In this document: in pieces, positions 51,777 through 60,307 of the stretch
How the letters are laid out: each line of letters starts with the position of its first letter
How positions within the stretch are numbered: position 1 is the first letter of the stretch
NCBI RefSeq assembly: GCF_000026045.1
Contig: NC_007426.1
Span: 496,001 to 560,000, forward strand
Origin: Natronomonas pharaonis DSM 2160
GTDB lineage: Archaea > Halobacteriota > Halobacteria > Halobacteriales > Haloarculaceae
Direction: 5' to 3'
Length of the DNA stretch: 64,000 nt
The notes under the pieces: generated by a model
The model's database searches: none
The model's input: the letters and a program-made list of their open reading frames with translations, nothing else
Told to the model about the DNA's origin: nothing
Translations under genes and position numbers: made by a program

Positions 51777-52650
51777 TGGTGTCGTCGGTGTCGCTTTCGG
51801 TTTCGCCCCGCTTTGCCCACCCGCCGTACAGATACGACCGCTCGTAGCCGGCCCCGGCCGCCGCGTCGCCGATGAGTACCAGCGCCGAGGCGCGGTAGCC
51901 GGCCGCCTCGACCTTCTCGCCGATGTCGCCGATGGTTCCTTCGATGATGTCCTCGTCCGGCCACGAGGCGTGATAGACGACCGAGACCGGTGTCTCGGGG
52001 TCGGCTCCTTCCTCGACGAGCCGCTCCATCGTCTCGGCGACCGCGTGCGTACCGAGATAGACGCAGGCGGTCACGTCGCCCATTTCGACGAACTCCGCCA
52101 GATGGTCGTCTTCCGGGTCGAGTGTCTTTCCCTGCGGCCTGGTGAAGACGACGTGGTTTGCCGTCTCGTTGAGCGTCAACTGCGTTCGCAGCGTCGCGCT
52201 GGCCGCGAAGGCCGCGGTCACGCCCGGCACAATGTAGGTGGGGACGCCTTCGTGTTCGAGGGCGTCCATCTGTTCCAGTGCCGCCCCGTAGATGGCGGGG
52301 TCGCCGCTGTGGAGCCGGACGACCGACCGCCCGTCCTCGTAGGCATCGCGCATCAGCGGCACCAGCTCTTCGAGGTCCTTGCCGACGCTGTTTACGAGCT
52401 CGGCGTCGTCACAGTACGCCTCCAGTAGCTCGCTGTTGACCAGCGAGCCGGCGTGAACGACGAGGTCGGCCGATTCGACGGCTTCCTTGCCCGCGACGGT
52501 CAACAGTCGGGGATTGCCCGGCCCGGCACCGATGAAGGGAATCCCCTCTTGGCTGTCGCCAGCGACGTGTTCGTAGACGCGCTCGTCGCGCTCGTGGGCG
52601 TGTTTTTTCCGCTCGGCGTCGATGGCTGCCTGCGGGTCGGTCTCAGTCAT
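51769..52650 (-). CDS. cbiF: Cobalt-precorrin-4 C11-methyltransferase (CbiF)
   Basis: A protein of 293 residues. The core includes 'IPFIGAGPGNPRLLTVAG' near residue 37, 'VVRLHSGDPAIYGAALEQM' and 'YIVPGVTAAFAASA', matching CbiF/CobM. It methylates C11 using SAM. It overlaps cbiL and cbiG by eight bases each. Residues 1-35 are a charged helical extension. Confidence 0.93.
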   Translation of the reverse strand: MTETDPQAAIDAERKKHAHERDERVYEHVAGDSQEGIPFIGAGPGNPRLLTVAGKEAVESADLVVHAGSLVNSELLEAYCDDAELVNSVGKDLEELVPLMRDAYEDGRSVVRLHSGDPAIYGAALEQMDALEHEGVPTYIVPGVTAAFAASATLRTQLTLNETANHVVFTRPQGKTLDPEDDHLAEFVEMGDVTACVYLGTHAVAETMERLVEEGADPETPVSVVYHASWPDEDIIEGTIGDIGEKVEAAGYRASALVLIGDAAAGAGYERSYLYGGWAKRGETESDTDDTNE

Positions 52651-53341
52651 CCGACACCCCCTCGAAGGCCGCTGTCACCGGCTCTTCGAGCGCCTCCGGT
52701 CGTTCGGCGTAGGCGACGGTGTAGTAGTCGCGCTCGGCCAGCGCTGCCGGGTCGTCAGTGATGACACTCTCGTGGCCGTCCATGAAGAGCCGCCGGCCGT
52801 ACGTGACCTCATACCCTGCCTCCCGGAGCTTCTCGTGTGTCGTGGGCACGTCGGTCACTTTGAACAACACCAGCCGGTCGGGGCCGACCGGTGCCGCGCC
52901 GCCGTCGGCCTCCCGGAGCGCGAGCTCGGAGCCGGCGGTGATTTCGACATCGAGCGCCGTCGCAAAGGCCGTCACCGTCGAGACGCCGGGAACGACCTCG
53001 ACATCGACTGCCGGATGGAAAGCATCGAGGGTCCGGCGCAGATGGCCGAACGTCGAGTAGACGTTCGGGTCCCCGAGCGTGACGAACGCGGCTGTTCCGT
53101 CGGTCGCAACTGGTGCGACCGCCTCGGCGGCCGCCTTCCATGCGCGGCGAAGCTTTTCTTCGTCCCGCGTCATCGGGAAGTCGAGGTCGCCCAGCTGACT
53201 CTCGTCGACGTATTCCGTAGCGACGTTCCGGGAGAGCCGCCCCGGCGTGTAGACGACATCCGCCGATTCGAGCACCTCCCGCCCGCGGACGGTTATCAGG
53301 CCGGCGTTGCCCGGTCCGAGCCCGACGCCGTACAGCGTCAT
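52643..53341 (-). CDS. cbiL: Cobalt-factor II C20-methyltransferase (CbiL)
   Basis: A protein of 232 residues starting 'MTLYGVGLGPGNAGLITVRG', with 'FVTLGDPNVYSTFGHLRRTL' and 'EVVPGVSTVTAFATALD', the pattern of CbiL/CobI. It adds the C20 methyl group. It overlaps the cbiT stop by four bases and cbiF by eight. Confidence 0.92.
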   Translation of the reverse strand: MTLYGVGLGPGNAGLITVRGREVLESADVVYTPGRLSRNVATEYVDESQLGDLDFPMTRDEEKLRRAWKAAAEAVAPVATDGTAAFVTLGDPNVYSTFGHLRRTLDAFHPAVDVEVVPGVSTVTAFATALDVEITAGSELALREADGGAAPVGPDRLVLFKVTDVPTTHEKLREAGYEVTYGRRLFMDGHESVITDDPAALAERDYYTVAYAERPEALEEPVTAAFEGVSDD

Positions 53342-53877
53342 TGTGCGCCTCCAACGATGACGTAGACCGGGTTGTCAGATTCGAAGCTGGTCGCGCCGGC
53401 GAGTTCGTAGCCGGTCGAGACCTGCAGTTGGATAACCTCCTCGAAGAGGTCCCGCTCCCGGAACGCCCGGACGGCGTCGCCGGCGACCTCCAGCCGTGAC
53501 ACGTTCATCACGATTCGGTCGATGCCGTTTTCGGCGGCGAAATCGAGCACCGCCCCGTAGTTCCTGGAGCCGCCGAGAAACAGCGCGTCAGCATCCGTGG
53601 GTAATCCGTTGGGAGCCTCCGCCTGCCGGAGGTCGACATCCTCGATGCCGTTTGCGTCGAGGTTTTTCGCTGCCGTCTCGATGCGGGTTTCCTTCCGTTC
53701 GACCGCGGTCACCGTCCCGGCCTGCCGGGCGGCCTCGATGGTAACCGCGCCGGTACAGGCCCCGACCTCGGCGAAGTGGTCTTCGGGTGTAAGGTTGAGC
53801 TTCCCGAGCGTCACCGACCGGACCTCCGGCTTTGTCGGCCCGGCTTTCGCATCGTGCGGAAGCGCCGTGCGTGTCAT
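53338..53877 (-). CDS. cbiT: Cobalt-precorrin-6B C15-methyltransferase, decarboxylating (CbiT)
   Basis: A protein of 179 residues from the ATG at 53877 ('MTRTALPHDAKAGPTKPEVR'). It is a class I Rossmann methyltransferase with 'FAEVGACTGAVTIEAARQ' as motif I, where CbiT usually has G-x-G-x-G; here the second glycine is Cys-Thr-Gly spaced. It acts at C15 and decarboxylates the C12 acetate, working with CbiE. It is the first gene of the cbiT-L-F-G operon. Confidence 0.9.
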   Translation of the reverse strand: MTRTALPHDAKAGPTKPEVRSVTLGKLNLTPEDHFAEVGACTGAVTIEAARQAGTVTAVERKETRIETAAKNLDANGIEDVDLRQAEAPNGLPTDADALFLGGSRNYGAVLDFAAENGIDRIVMNVSRLEVAGDAVRAFRERDLFEEVIQLQVSTGYELAGATSFESDNPVYVIVGGAQ

Positions 53878-53906
53878 GGAACAGGCTAACCGTAGCTGCC
53901 GACAAA

Positions 53907-53920
53907 ACAATTTTGGTTGT
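53907..53920. promoter_or_regulatory. ACAA-N6-TTGT site upstream of cbiT
   Basis: ACAA (53907-53910), spacer TTTTGG, TTGT (53917-53920), followed by GCT. It lies 30-43 bases before the cbiT ATG, over the expected TATA/BRE position, in an AT-rich stretch. The core and the trailing GCT match the site before the cbiH operon. Confidence 0.5.
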
Positions 53921-54022
53921 GCTAGGGAAAATCTGATTTATTAAGCTCGCCCGTTCCCGGACAGTCAAAACCGATGTTGGGCTTGCCGAACGCTTATGCC
54001 CGCGTCGGCCGAATACAATGGT

Positions 54023-55174
54023 ATGCTTACGCCCCTCCAGATTGGTGAGACGGTCATCCCCGTCGTCGCCCTTCTGTTGCTCGTCGTGGCGGTCGTCGCA
54101 GTGTATCAGGCCGTCGAAATCGTCGATGCCTACGAGAAGCGGGCGTTGACGGTTTTCGGCGAGTACCGGCGGCTGCTCGAACCGGGTATCAACTTCGTCC
54201 CGCCGTTCGTCTCCCGGACGTACACCTTCGATATGCGAACCCAGACGCTCGATGTCCCGCGGCAGGAAGCGATTACCCGCGACAACTCGCCGGTGACCGC
54301 CGACGCCGTCGTCTACATCAAAGTCATGGACGCAAAGAAGGCCTTCCTCGAAGTTGACAACTACAAGAAGGCCGTCTCAAACCTCGCCCAGACGACGCTC
54401 CGTGCCGTGCTCGGCGACATGGAACTGGACGATACGCTGAACAAGCGGCAGGAAATCAACGCCAAAATCCGCAAGGAACTCGACGAACCGACCGACGAGT
54501 GGGGTATCCGCGTCGAATCCGTCGAGGTCCGCGAGGTCAACCCCTCGAAGGATGTCCAGCAGGCCATGGAGCAGCAGACCTCCGCCGAGCGGAAGCGGCG
54601 TGCGATGATTCTCGAAGCGCAGGGTGAACGGCGCTCCGCCATCGAGAAGGCCGAAGGTGACAAGCAGTCCAACATCATCCGCGCACAGGGTGAAAAGCAA
54701 AGCCAGATTCTGGAAGCCCAAGGTGACGCCATCGGGACCGTGCTGCGCGCAAAGTCCGCCGAGGCAATGGGCGAACGGGCGGTCATCGAGCGCGGCATGG
54801 AGACGCTCGAAGAAATCGGCAAGGGCGAATCGACGACCTTCGTCCTCCCACAGGAGCTTACGTCCCTGCTGTCCCGCTACGGCAAGCACCTCACCGGCAG
54901 CGATGCCGCCGACCAGTCCCAACTGCTCGAGGGACTCGAATTCGACGACGAGGCGCGCGAACTGCTCGGCCTTGACAACATCGAGGAAATCCTCGGCCAG
55001 ATAGACGAGGAAGCCGAGGTGGACCCAAAAGAGATGGAAGCAGAGGCGCAGGCGATAAAGAGCGGTGAGGACCCGGCCAACATCAAAGACCCCGACGAGG
55101 TCATCGCCGAGATGGACGAAGAGATGCCCGAAGGCGGTCTCGACGACGCTGACCTCGAACGCGAATCGAACTAA
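54023..55174 (+). CDS. SPFH/stomatin-like membrane protein
   Basis: A protein of 383 residues from the ATG at 54023. One N-terminal membrane helix (about 12-32) is followed by the SPFH/band 7 domain ('EKRALTVFGEYRRLLEPGIN', 'DNSPVTADAVVYIKVMD'), a long coiled coil (about 185-255, with repeated 'AEGDKQS', 'AQGEKQS' and 'AQGDAIG' units) and an acidic tail. Such proteins organise membrane microdomains and often partner with proteases; no NfeD-type gene is adjacent. Confidence 0.92.
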   Translation: MLTPLQIGETVIPVVALLLLVVAVVAVYQAVEIVDAYEKRALTVFGEYRRLLEPGINFVPPFVSRTYTFDMRTQTLDVPRQEAITRDNSPVTADAVVYIKVMDAKKAFLEVDNYKKAVSNLAQTTLRAVLGDMELDDTLNKRQEINAKIRKELDEPTDEWGIRVESVEVREVNPSKDVQQAMEQQTSAERKRRAMILEAQGERRSAIEKAEGDKQSNIIRAQGEKQSQILEAQGDAIGTVLRAKSAEAMGERAVIERGMETLEEIGKGESTTFVLPQELTSLLSRYGKHLTGSDAADQSQLLEGLEFDDEARELLGLDNIEEILGQIDEEAEVDPKEMEAEAQAIKSGEDPANIKDPDEVIAEMDEEMPEGGLDDADLERESN

Positions 55175-55220
55175 CCGCGGTTGCGAAGCTGTTTTATTAT
55201 CACCTCACTAACTGCGACCA

Positions 55221-55829
55221 ATGACCGATGGGGGTATCGACGAGGGCAAGCGCGCGACGCTCAAGCGCTTTGCCGCCCTCGGCGCGACGACGCCGCTCGT
55301 CCGGCTCTCGGCTGACGACGGCGGCGAAAACGAGACCAGAGACGCCATCGTCGGCTATCTGGCGACGACCCCCGGCGCGCACTTTTCGAAGCTCCGTGAT
55401 GACCTCCAGTTGGGAACCGGTGAGACCCAGCACCATCTCCGGACGCTCGAAGAGGACGGCACCATCGAACACCGGAAGGACGGCGAGTACAAGCGGTACT
55501 TCCCGGCGGGCCGCTTCTCGGAGCACGAACAGCGAGCGCTGGGGTATCTCCGCCGTGAGACGCCCCGCCGGATGCTCATCGAACTGCTTTCGGACCCCCA
55601 GATTTCCGGTAGCGATATCGCCGACGCTCTCGGTGTCTCACGGTCGACGGTCTCAAAATACGCTGCAGAACTGGAGGCTGCGGGCCTTCTCGACCGCGAG
55701 GACGGATACACCGTCCGACAGCCGGAGACGCTCGTCGCGCTGGTCGTCCGATACGCCGACTCCTTCGGGCCGGCAGCGGTCGCCTTCGCCGACACTGTCG
55801 ACGAGTACGTCAGCTACGACCCGCCATAG
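55221..55829 (+). CDS. Double winged-helix transcriptional regulator
   Basis: A protein of 202 residues with two winged-helix units: about residues 38-90 ('TRDAIVGYLATTPGAHFSKL') and about 110-165 ('ISGSDIADALGVSRSTVSKY'). It resembles haloarchaeal regulators of the membrane-associated and stress type. It follows the stomatin-like gene after 46 bases. The target is unknown. Its last 16 bases overlap the convergent gene. Confidence 0.8.
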   Translation: MTDGGIDEGKRATLKRFAALGATTPLVRLSADDGGENETRDAIVGYLATTPGAHFSKLRDDLQLGTGETQHHLRTLEEDGTIEHRKDGEYKRYFPAGRFSEHEQRALGYLRRETPRRMLIELLSDPQISGSDIADALGVSRSTVSKYAAELEAAGLLDREDGYTVRQPETLVALVVRYADSFGPAAVAFADTVDEYVSYDPP

Positions 55830-56068
55830 ACGTCTACCTTCCACGTCGTCCCCGAGGAGTAGCCCCACTTTTCGACGCTAACGTCGACATCGCTTTCCTG
55901 GATGGCGGTCATGTTCGCGCCGACTTCCTTTGCGGACATGTCGAGCGCGTCGCCGATGAGCCGCGATTTGAAATACGTCTTCGTCTGGCCCTTCTCTCGG
56001 AGGTAGGTGAGGATACGTCGCTGCTTTCGGGTGAGGTCAGCCGTCGCCGCTGCCGCAGTCGCGCTCAT
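55814..56068 (-). CDS. Small winged-helix-like haloarchaeal protein
   Basis: A protein of 84 residues from the ATG at 56068. Residues 13-84 read 'TRKQRRILTYLREKGQTK' then 'FKSRLIGDALDMSAKEVG', a winged-helix-like sequence, ending 'KWGYSSGTTWKVDVYGG'. I recognise it as a conserved haloarchaeal family (DUF7123, from memory). It is probably DNA-binding, but no function is known. Confidence 0.75.
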   Translation of the reverse strand: MSATAAAATADLTRKQRRILTYLREKGQTKTYFKSRLIGDALDMSAKEVGANMTAIQESDVDVSVEKWGYSSGTTWKVDVYGGS

Positions 56069-56208
56069 AGTAACTCCTTCGACAGCGACCCCAAAAGGGC
56101 GTTTGGTACGGTCGGTCAACACACCGCTTGCGTGCGGTTTTACTAACGTTTTTCCACCATTGCTCACAGCTTCCATGCGGTGTTGGTACGGGTTGGAAAC
56201 GCCCGGCG

Positions 56209-56601
56209 TTATTCGATGATTTCGCCGACAGCGAAGTTCGATTTCACCTCGGAGACCTCTATCTTGACCCGCTCGCCGACCTCCGCGTCGGGGACGATGA
56301 TGACGTAGCCGCGTTCGACGCGGGCGATACCGTCGCCCTGCTTGCCAAGGTCCTCGATTTCGACGTATCTGATTTCGCCTTCTTCGACCGGCGGCTGGGG
56401 TTCGTCGCTCGGGGCCGCGGACGCCCCGCCCGTTTCTGTCTGGGCGGCTTCCGCACCGCTGATGAGCGCGACGCGATAGGTGTCGCCGGCCTCGATAGCT
56501 CCGGTATCGACCTCGCGGCGCGGCACCTCGACAACGTATTTGTCCTCGGTCTCCTCGACCTCGGCGCTGAACAGACACAAGAGTTTCTCGGAGATTTCCA
56601 T
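56209..56601 (-). CDS. TRAM domain protein
   Basis: A protein of 130 residues with a C-terminal TRAM domain (about 75-130, 'VEIEDLGKQGDGIARVERG' and 'KIEVSEVKSNFAVGEIIE'). The N-terminal half contains an unusual beta-rich segment 'VVEVPRREVDTGAIEAG' and a Pro/Ser linker. TRAM domains bind RNA; archaeal TRAM proteins behave like cold-shock RNA chaperones. Confidence 0.88.
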   Translation of the reverse strand: MEISEKLLCLFSAEVEETEDKYVVEVPRREVDTGAIEAGDTYRVALISGAEAAQTETGGASAAPSDEPQPPVEEGEIRYVEIEDLGKQGDGIARVERGYVIIVPDAEVGERVKIEVSEVKSNFAVGEIIE

Positions 56602-56640
56602 AGACGTTCGGTTACGCTATGTGAGACAAGCCTATAGAAG

Positions 56641-57321
56641 CTATCGTCTGTCGAGGGGGGTCCCATCGGGTCGCTTCGACCCCTCGGAATCGTGGACGAC
56701 CGCACCGTCGGCATCCGGGCGCGGCTCGTAGCGCTCCCGGAGTTCGATTGCTTCCTCCAGGTCCCGTATCGACCGCTCTTTGAGCGTCTCAGCCAGCTCC
56801 TCAGCGGTTTCCCGGTCGATGTCGCGGCCGAGTCCCTCACACTCGTGGGCGCGGACGAGCCCTTCGCGGTCGACCGCCTCCCCCATCGGCTCGCCGGTGC
56901 CACCCAGTGCGAGACTGAACGGGTAGGTCTGACAGACGAGCGGCCGGTCTTCGTGGACTGTACACGCTCCGGTTCCGTCGTCGGCCTCCTCGTAGAAGGT
57001 ACAGTCGCCGCAGGCGTCGGTCTGCAACGCCCACTCGAAGGTCTCACCGGTCCCGTCCTCGTCGAGTCCGTAGGGCATCGGGCGAGCCACGTCCCGCCAG
57101 TCGTAGCTCGTCTCGAAGCGCTCATCAGCGGCCGCCTGCAGTTGTCGGACCTCGTCCGGAAACACGGTGGCGGTGTGAGGCTCGGTCCCTGCTTCGTCGT
57201 CGATTGCCGTACAGCAGCCGCCACAACGGGTACACTCGAAGCCGATAGACTCGATGGCGTCGGCCAGTTCGTCGACCGACAGCGACTCGGCGCGGCCGAG
57301 GGCGGCTTCGAGGCTCTCCAT
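56641..57321 (-). CDS. YkgJ-type cysteine cluster protein
   Basis: A protein of 226 residues from the ATG at 57321 (another ATG six bases earlier is possible). The cysteine cluster signature 'FECTRCGGCCTA' is near residue 29, with later cysteines in 'DACGDCTFYE', 'GACTVHEDRPLVCQTYPF', typical of UPF0153/YkgJ proteins that bind zinc or an Fe-S cluster. Function is unknown. Confidence 0.85.
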   Translation of the reverse strand: MESLEAALGRAESLSVDELADAIESIGFECTRCGGCCTAIDDEAGTEPHTATVFPDEVRQLQAAADERFETSYDWRDVARPMPYGLDEDGTGETFEWALQTDACGDCTFYEEADDGTGACTVHEDRPLVCQTYPFSLALGGTGEPMGEAVDREGLVRAHECEGLGRDIDRETAEELAETLKERSIRDLEEAIELRERYEPRPDADGAVVHDSEGSKRPDGTPLDRR

Positions 57322-57445
57322 GTCCACCCGTTCGGTTCAGCGCGGTTAACCGCAGCGGTGCCGGACGGCGGGACGGGCTTTGTCCCCGCCGTGAAAAAGA
57401 GGCTGAACGGGTGCCAGACTGCGATAGCACGGCTCCCGAGCCGGC

Positions 57446-58219
57446 CTAGCCGGCCGGGTCGGCGTGTGCGCCGTCCCACGTTATGTGTCCCTCGTGGGCC
57501 AGTTTGTCGAGGTGTGCTCGAACCGTCTGCCCCGCAAGGTCGCGGACGCCGTCGAGGTCCTTTTCGTAGGCCGTATCCAGTATCGATGCCACCGTTCGGC
57601 TACCGTCTTCGACGGCCGCCAACACGCGGCGCTCGCGGTCGCGACGATGGTTGATGAGCCGCTCACAGACCTTCCGTGGCTCATCGATGACCGGTCCGTG
57701 GGCCGGGTAGAGCCGCTCGGGGTCCATCGCCCATACCCGGCGGAGCGATGTCAGGTAGGCGCGCATATCGCCTTCGGGTGCGCCGACGACAACGCTGCCC
57801 GCCGCGACCGCGAGGTCACCGACGACGAGCGCGCCAGCGGCATCGAAAGCGACATGCTCGGGCGCGTGTCCCGGCGTTTCCCGGACGATGACGTTGCTGC
57901 GGCCCGCCGGTACCTCCGTTCCGTCCCGGAACGTCCGGTCGGGGCGGATACCCGTTGCCGCCTCGAAGCCGTCGCCACGGCCATACCGACACCACACGGT
58001 CGCGTCGGCAATCCGGGCGTACTCCGAAACCGCCCCGACGTGGTCCGGATGGTGGTGGGTGACCGCGATATGTTCGACGCGGTCGAGCACCTGTTCGATT
58101 CGGGTGTCGGGTGCCGGCGGGTCGACAAGCAGCGCTTCCTCCCGGCCGATACAGTAGGCGGCGGTTTCGCCGCTGGGCGCCCGGGTCGGCACGGCGACCG
58201 GTAGCCGTTCGATGTGCAT
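57446..58219 (-). CDS. MBL-fold metallo-hydrolase
   Basis: A protein of 257 residues with the metallo-beta-lactamase motif 'VTHHHPDHVGAVSEY' (HxHxDH), 'ETPGHAPEHVAF' and 'VVGDLAVA', and a C-terminal winged-helix-like cap (about 195-257) as in LACTB2-type enzymes. It could be an RNase or a glyoxalase II-like hydrolase; the substrate is not determined. It is divergent from the RNase P RNA gene by 72 bases. Confidence 0.88.
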   Translation of the reverse strand: MHIERLPVAVPTRAPSGETAAYCIGREEALLVDPPAPDTRIEQVLDRVEHIAVTHHHPDHVGAVSEYARIADATVWCRYGRGDGFEAATGIRPDRTFRDGTEVPAGRSNVIVRETPGHAPEHVAFDAAGALVVGDLAVAAGSVVVGAPEGDMRAYLTSLRRVWAMDPERLYPAHGPVIDEPRKVCERLINHRRDRERRVLAAVEDGSRTVASILDTAYEKDLDGVRDLAGQTVRAHLDKLAHEGHITWDGAHADPAG

Positions 58220-58259
58220 GTGTGTCTCTCTGGCCGCCGGCGGCTAAACACCACCGAGT

Positions 58260-58268
58260 CACTTAACC
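58260..58268 (+). promoter_or_regulatory. TATA box of the RNase P RNA gene
   Basis: 'cacttaacc' stands 24-32 bases before the predicted 5' end of the RNA at 58292, in an otherwise GC-rich gap. Confidence 0.5.
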
Positions 58269-58291
58269 GGGGGAACCGACTAGTTAGAACT

Positions 58292-58662
58292 GGCAGAGGA
58301 AGCCCGGTCCCCGTGGGCGCGCTTTGTGCGCCCATGAGGAAAGTCCCCCCACCCTCCGGGCAGGTGACCGGACGCAAGTCCGGAGCGGGAGACCGCTGGC
58401 ACTGGAACAGAAACGAGACCCCTTCCGCCGAGCAATGAGGCGTGCGACCCGACCCGCGAGGGAAGGAAGCTAACCCGCCGAGCGCGCGTCGCCGTACGGC
58501 GACGCCCGGGCGAGCGGCATCAGCCGCGAGCCGACGCGGAAGAAGGGATGGAACGGCGAATCCTCACCGGTGCAAGCCCGTCGCAACATGGTAGCCCGGA
58601 GACGCGACGGGCGCTCAGCCGAATGCCGGGTCAAAACAGAAGGGGGCTTACTCTCCTCAGCC
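58292..58662 (+). ncRNA. rnpB: RNase P RNA (archaeal type A)
   Basis: The ends pair as helix P1: GGCAGAGGA (58292-58300) with TCCTCAGCC (58654-58662), 8 of 9 matches. Conserved RNase P RNA elements are present in order: GAGGAAAGTCC (CR I), ACAGAAA, the GGTGCAAGCC region and 'AGAAGGGGGCTTA' near the 3' end (CR V and P4). With proteins it cleaves the 5' leader of pre-tRNA. The exact ends are estimated from P1. Confidence 0.95.
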
Positions 58663-58690
58663 GTGTTTTCTCCGCGAGCCGCCGGCTCGG

Positions 58691-59059
58691 TCAGTTGAGC
58701 TCCCGGCTTCCGGGAATGACTTCGTCAACGGAGCTATCGACGAACGCCGCGTACTCGGCGGCCAGTTGGCTCGTCGAAACCATCGCGGTCAGCACCCGGT
58801 CCTCTGTCCGGTTTGAGAACGCCTCGGCCGCCTCGAACTGGCTGCCGACGACCTCGTGGGCCGGGTCGACATCGGCTCCGGTCGTCTCGTCGACCGTAGC
58901 CAGCGGTAGCTCCGCCGCCGCCTGCACCGCCCGAAAGCTCTCGCGGTTGAGTGTCGACCCAGTCGAGACGAGGTTGAACGCCGCCCGACTGAGCCGCTTC
59001 TGTGCCGTCGTCGCCTCGGGGAGCGGCGAGAGGTCGCCGCCGGGGAAGAACTGACGCAT
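58691..59059 (-). CDS. Protein of unknown function
   Basis: A protein of 122 residues from the ATG at 59059 ('MRQFFPGGDLSPLPEATTAQ'). It is mainly helical, with no cysteines or motifs that I recognise. An AT-rich stretch just upstream ('taataaacattc') suits a promoter. It lies between RNase P RNA and the aminopeptidase. Confidence 0.55.
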   Translation of the reverse strand: MRQFFPGGDLSPLPEATTAQKRLSRAAFNLVSTGSTLNRESFRAVQAAAELPLATVDETTGADVDPAHEVVGSQFEAAEAFSNRTEDRVLTAMVSTSQLAAEYAAFVDSSVDEVIPGSRELN

Positions 59060-59158
59060 GCTAGTATCTATCACGGCAAAGCAGCCTGACAGTAATAAAC
59101 ATTCGGAAGAAATCACCGAAACGGTGTTCGACAATAGTTGTTCGTTGCTTGCTGCCGT

Positions 59159-60283
59159 TCAATCCGGCCGCTTAGCCGCCTCGAAGCCGTCTTCAAAGTA
59201 AAACACGCCGTTCCGCTGGACGACGTCGCCGTCGACCTCGATGCGGGAGGCTTCCGAGAGGTCGGTAATCAGGTCGACGTGAACCGCCGAGTCGTTGCCG
59301 GACTCGCCGTCCGGCAGGTTCGCATCGTACGCCCGTCCCAGCGCCAGATGCGCCGTCTCACCCATCTTCTCGTCGAAGAGGATGTTGTCGGTGACGCGGT
59401 CGATGCCGCGGTTCATCCCGATACCGAGTTCGCCCAGTCGGCGTGCCCCCGCATCCGTCTCAAGTACCGACTCGATGACTGATTCTCCCTGTGCGGCCTC
59501 GTAATCGACGACTTCCCCCGCCTCGAAGACGAGCCGAACGTCACGGACCCGGCGGTCGGATATCGTCATCGGGACGTCGAAGAATACTTCGCCGTCGGCG
59601 TCGGCGGGGGCGGTAAAGACCTCCCCCGACGGCAGGTTGTGTGAATCGTAGGCGACCGATGCCGCGGAGTTGACCGCCGTTCGGTCGGCTATCGACAGTT
59701 GGATGTCGGTCCGCGGCTGGTCGTCTCGCTCTTTGACGATGCGGACCCGCTCGCCGTCGTCGAGCAGCGCTTTGACAGTCGCCATCCGCTCGGCGAGCGC
59801 TTCCCAGTCTCGGAGTACGGCGTTGTAGACGAACTCCTGATACGCCTCGTAGGCCATGCCGGCCTGCTGGGCGAGGCTCCGGGTCGGATGGACCGTCGAG
59901 ACCCAGTCAGTGTCCATCCGCGCGTCGCGAATATTGGCCCGGGCACGGGAGTAGGCCTGTCGCGTCTCGCTTTCGACATCGGCTGTCGCGGCGGTGTTCC
60001 GTCCGCCGCCGAGCCGGAGATACACGTCGGCCGCCGAAAGCAGCGCCGCCTCGTGGTCGCCGGCCTCGAAGTCGCCGTCGTGGGCTTGGAGGTACGCCCG
60101 CTGAAGCTCCGCGGAGCCGTACGTCGTCACGACGTTCGCGCCGACCTCGCCGAGGCGTTCGGCGACGGCGACAGCCAGTTCGTGTGCGTCCTCGGCGACG
60201 CTGATGACGACATCATCGCCGGGGTCGACCCGTGCGCTCCAGTCGACGAGCACCGCCGCGTGCTCCCGTACGCGTTCGTCCAT
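59159..60283 (-). CDS. M29 family metallo-aminopeptidase
   Basis: A protein of 374 residues of the thermophilic aminopeptidase T (M29) family. Family segments include 'GMAYEAYQEFVYNAVLRDW' and, in the C-terminal catalytic part, 'NRGIDRVTDNILFDEKMGET', 'HLALGRAYDANL' and 'GNDSAVHVDLITDL', which contain the Glu, His, Tyr and Asp metal ligands. It removes N-terminal residues from peptides in the cytosol. Confidence 0.9.
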   Translation of the reverse strand: MDERVREHAAVLVDWSARVDPGDDVVISVAEDAHELAVAVAERLGEVGANVVTTYGSAELQRAYLQAHDGDFEAGDHEAALLSAADVYLRLGGGRNTAATADVESETRQAYSRARANIRDARMDTDWVSTVHPTRSLAQQAGMAYEAYQEFVYNAVLRDWEALAERMATVKALLDDGERVRIVKERDDQPRTDIQLSIADRTAVNSAASVAYDSHNLPSGEVFTAPADADGEVFFDVPMTISDRRVRDVRLVFEAGEVVDYEAAQGESVIESVLETDAGARRLGELGIGMNRGIDRVTDNILFDEKMGETAHLALGRAYDANLPDGESGNDSAVHVDLITDLSEASRIEVDGDVVQRNGVFYFEDGFEAAKRPD

Positions 60284-60307
60284 GTAACCGCTATGTGGCG
60301 TCGGCGC

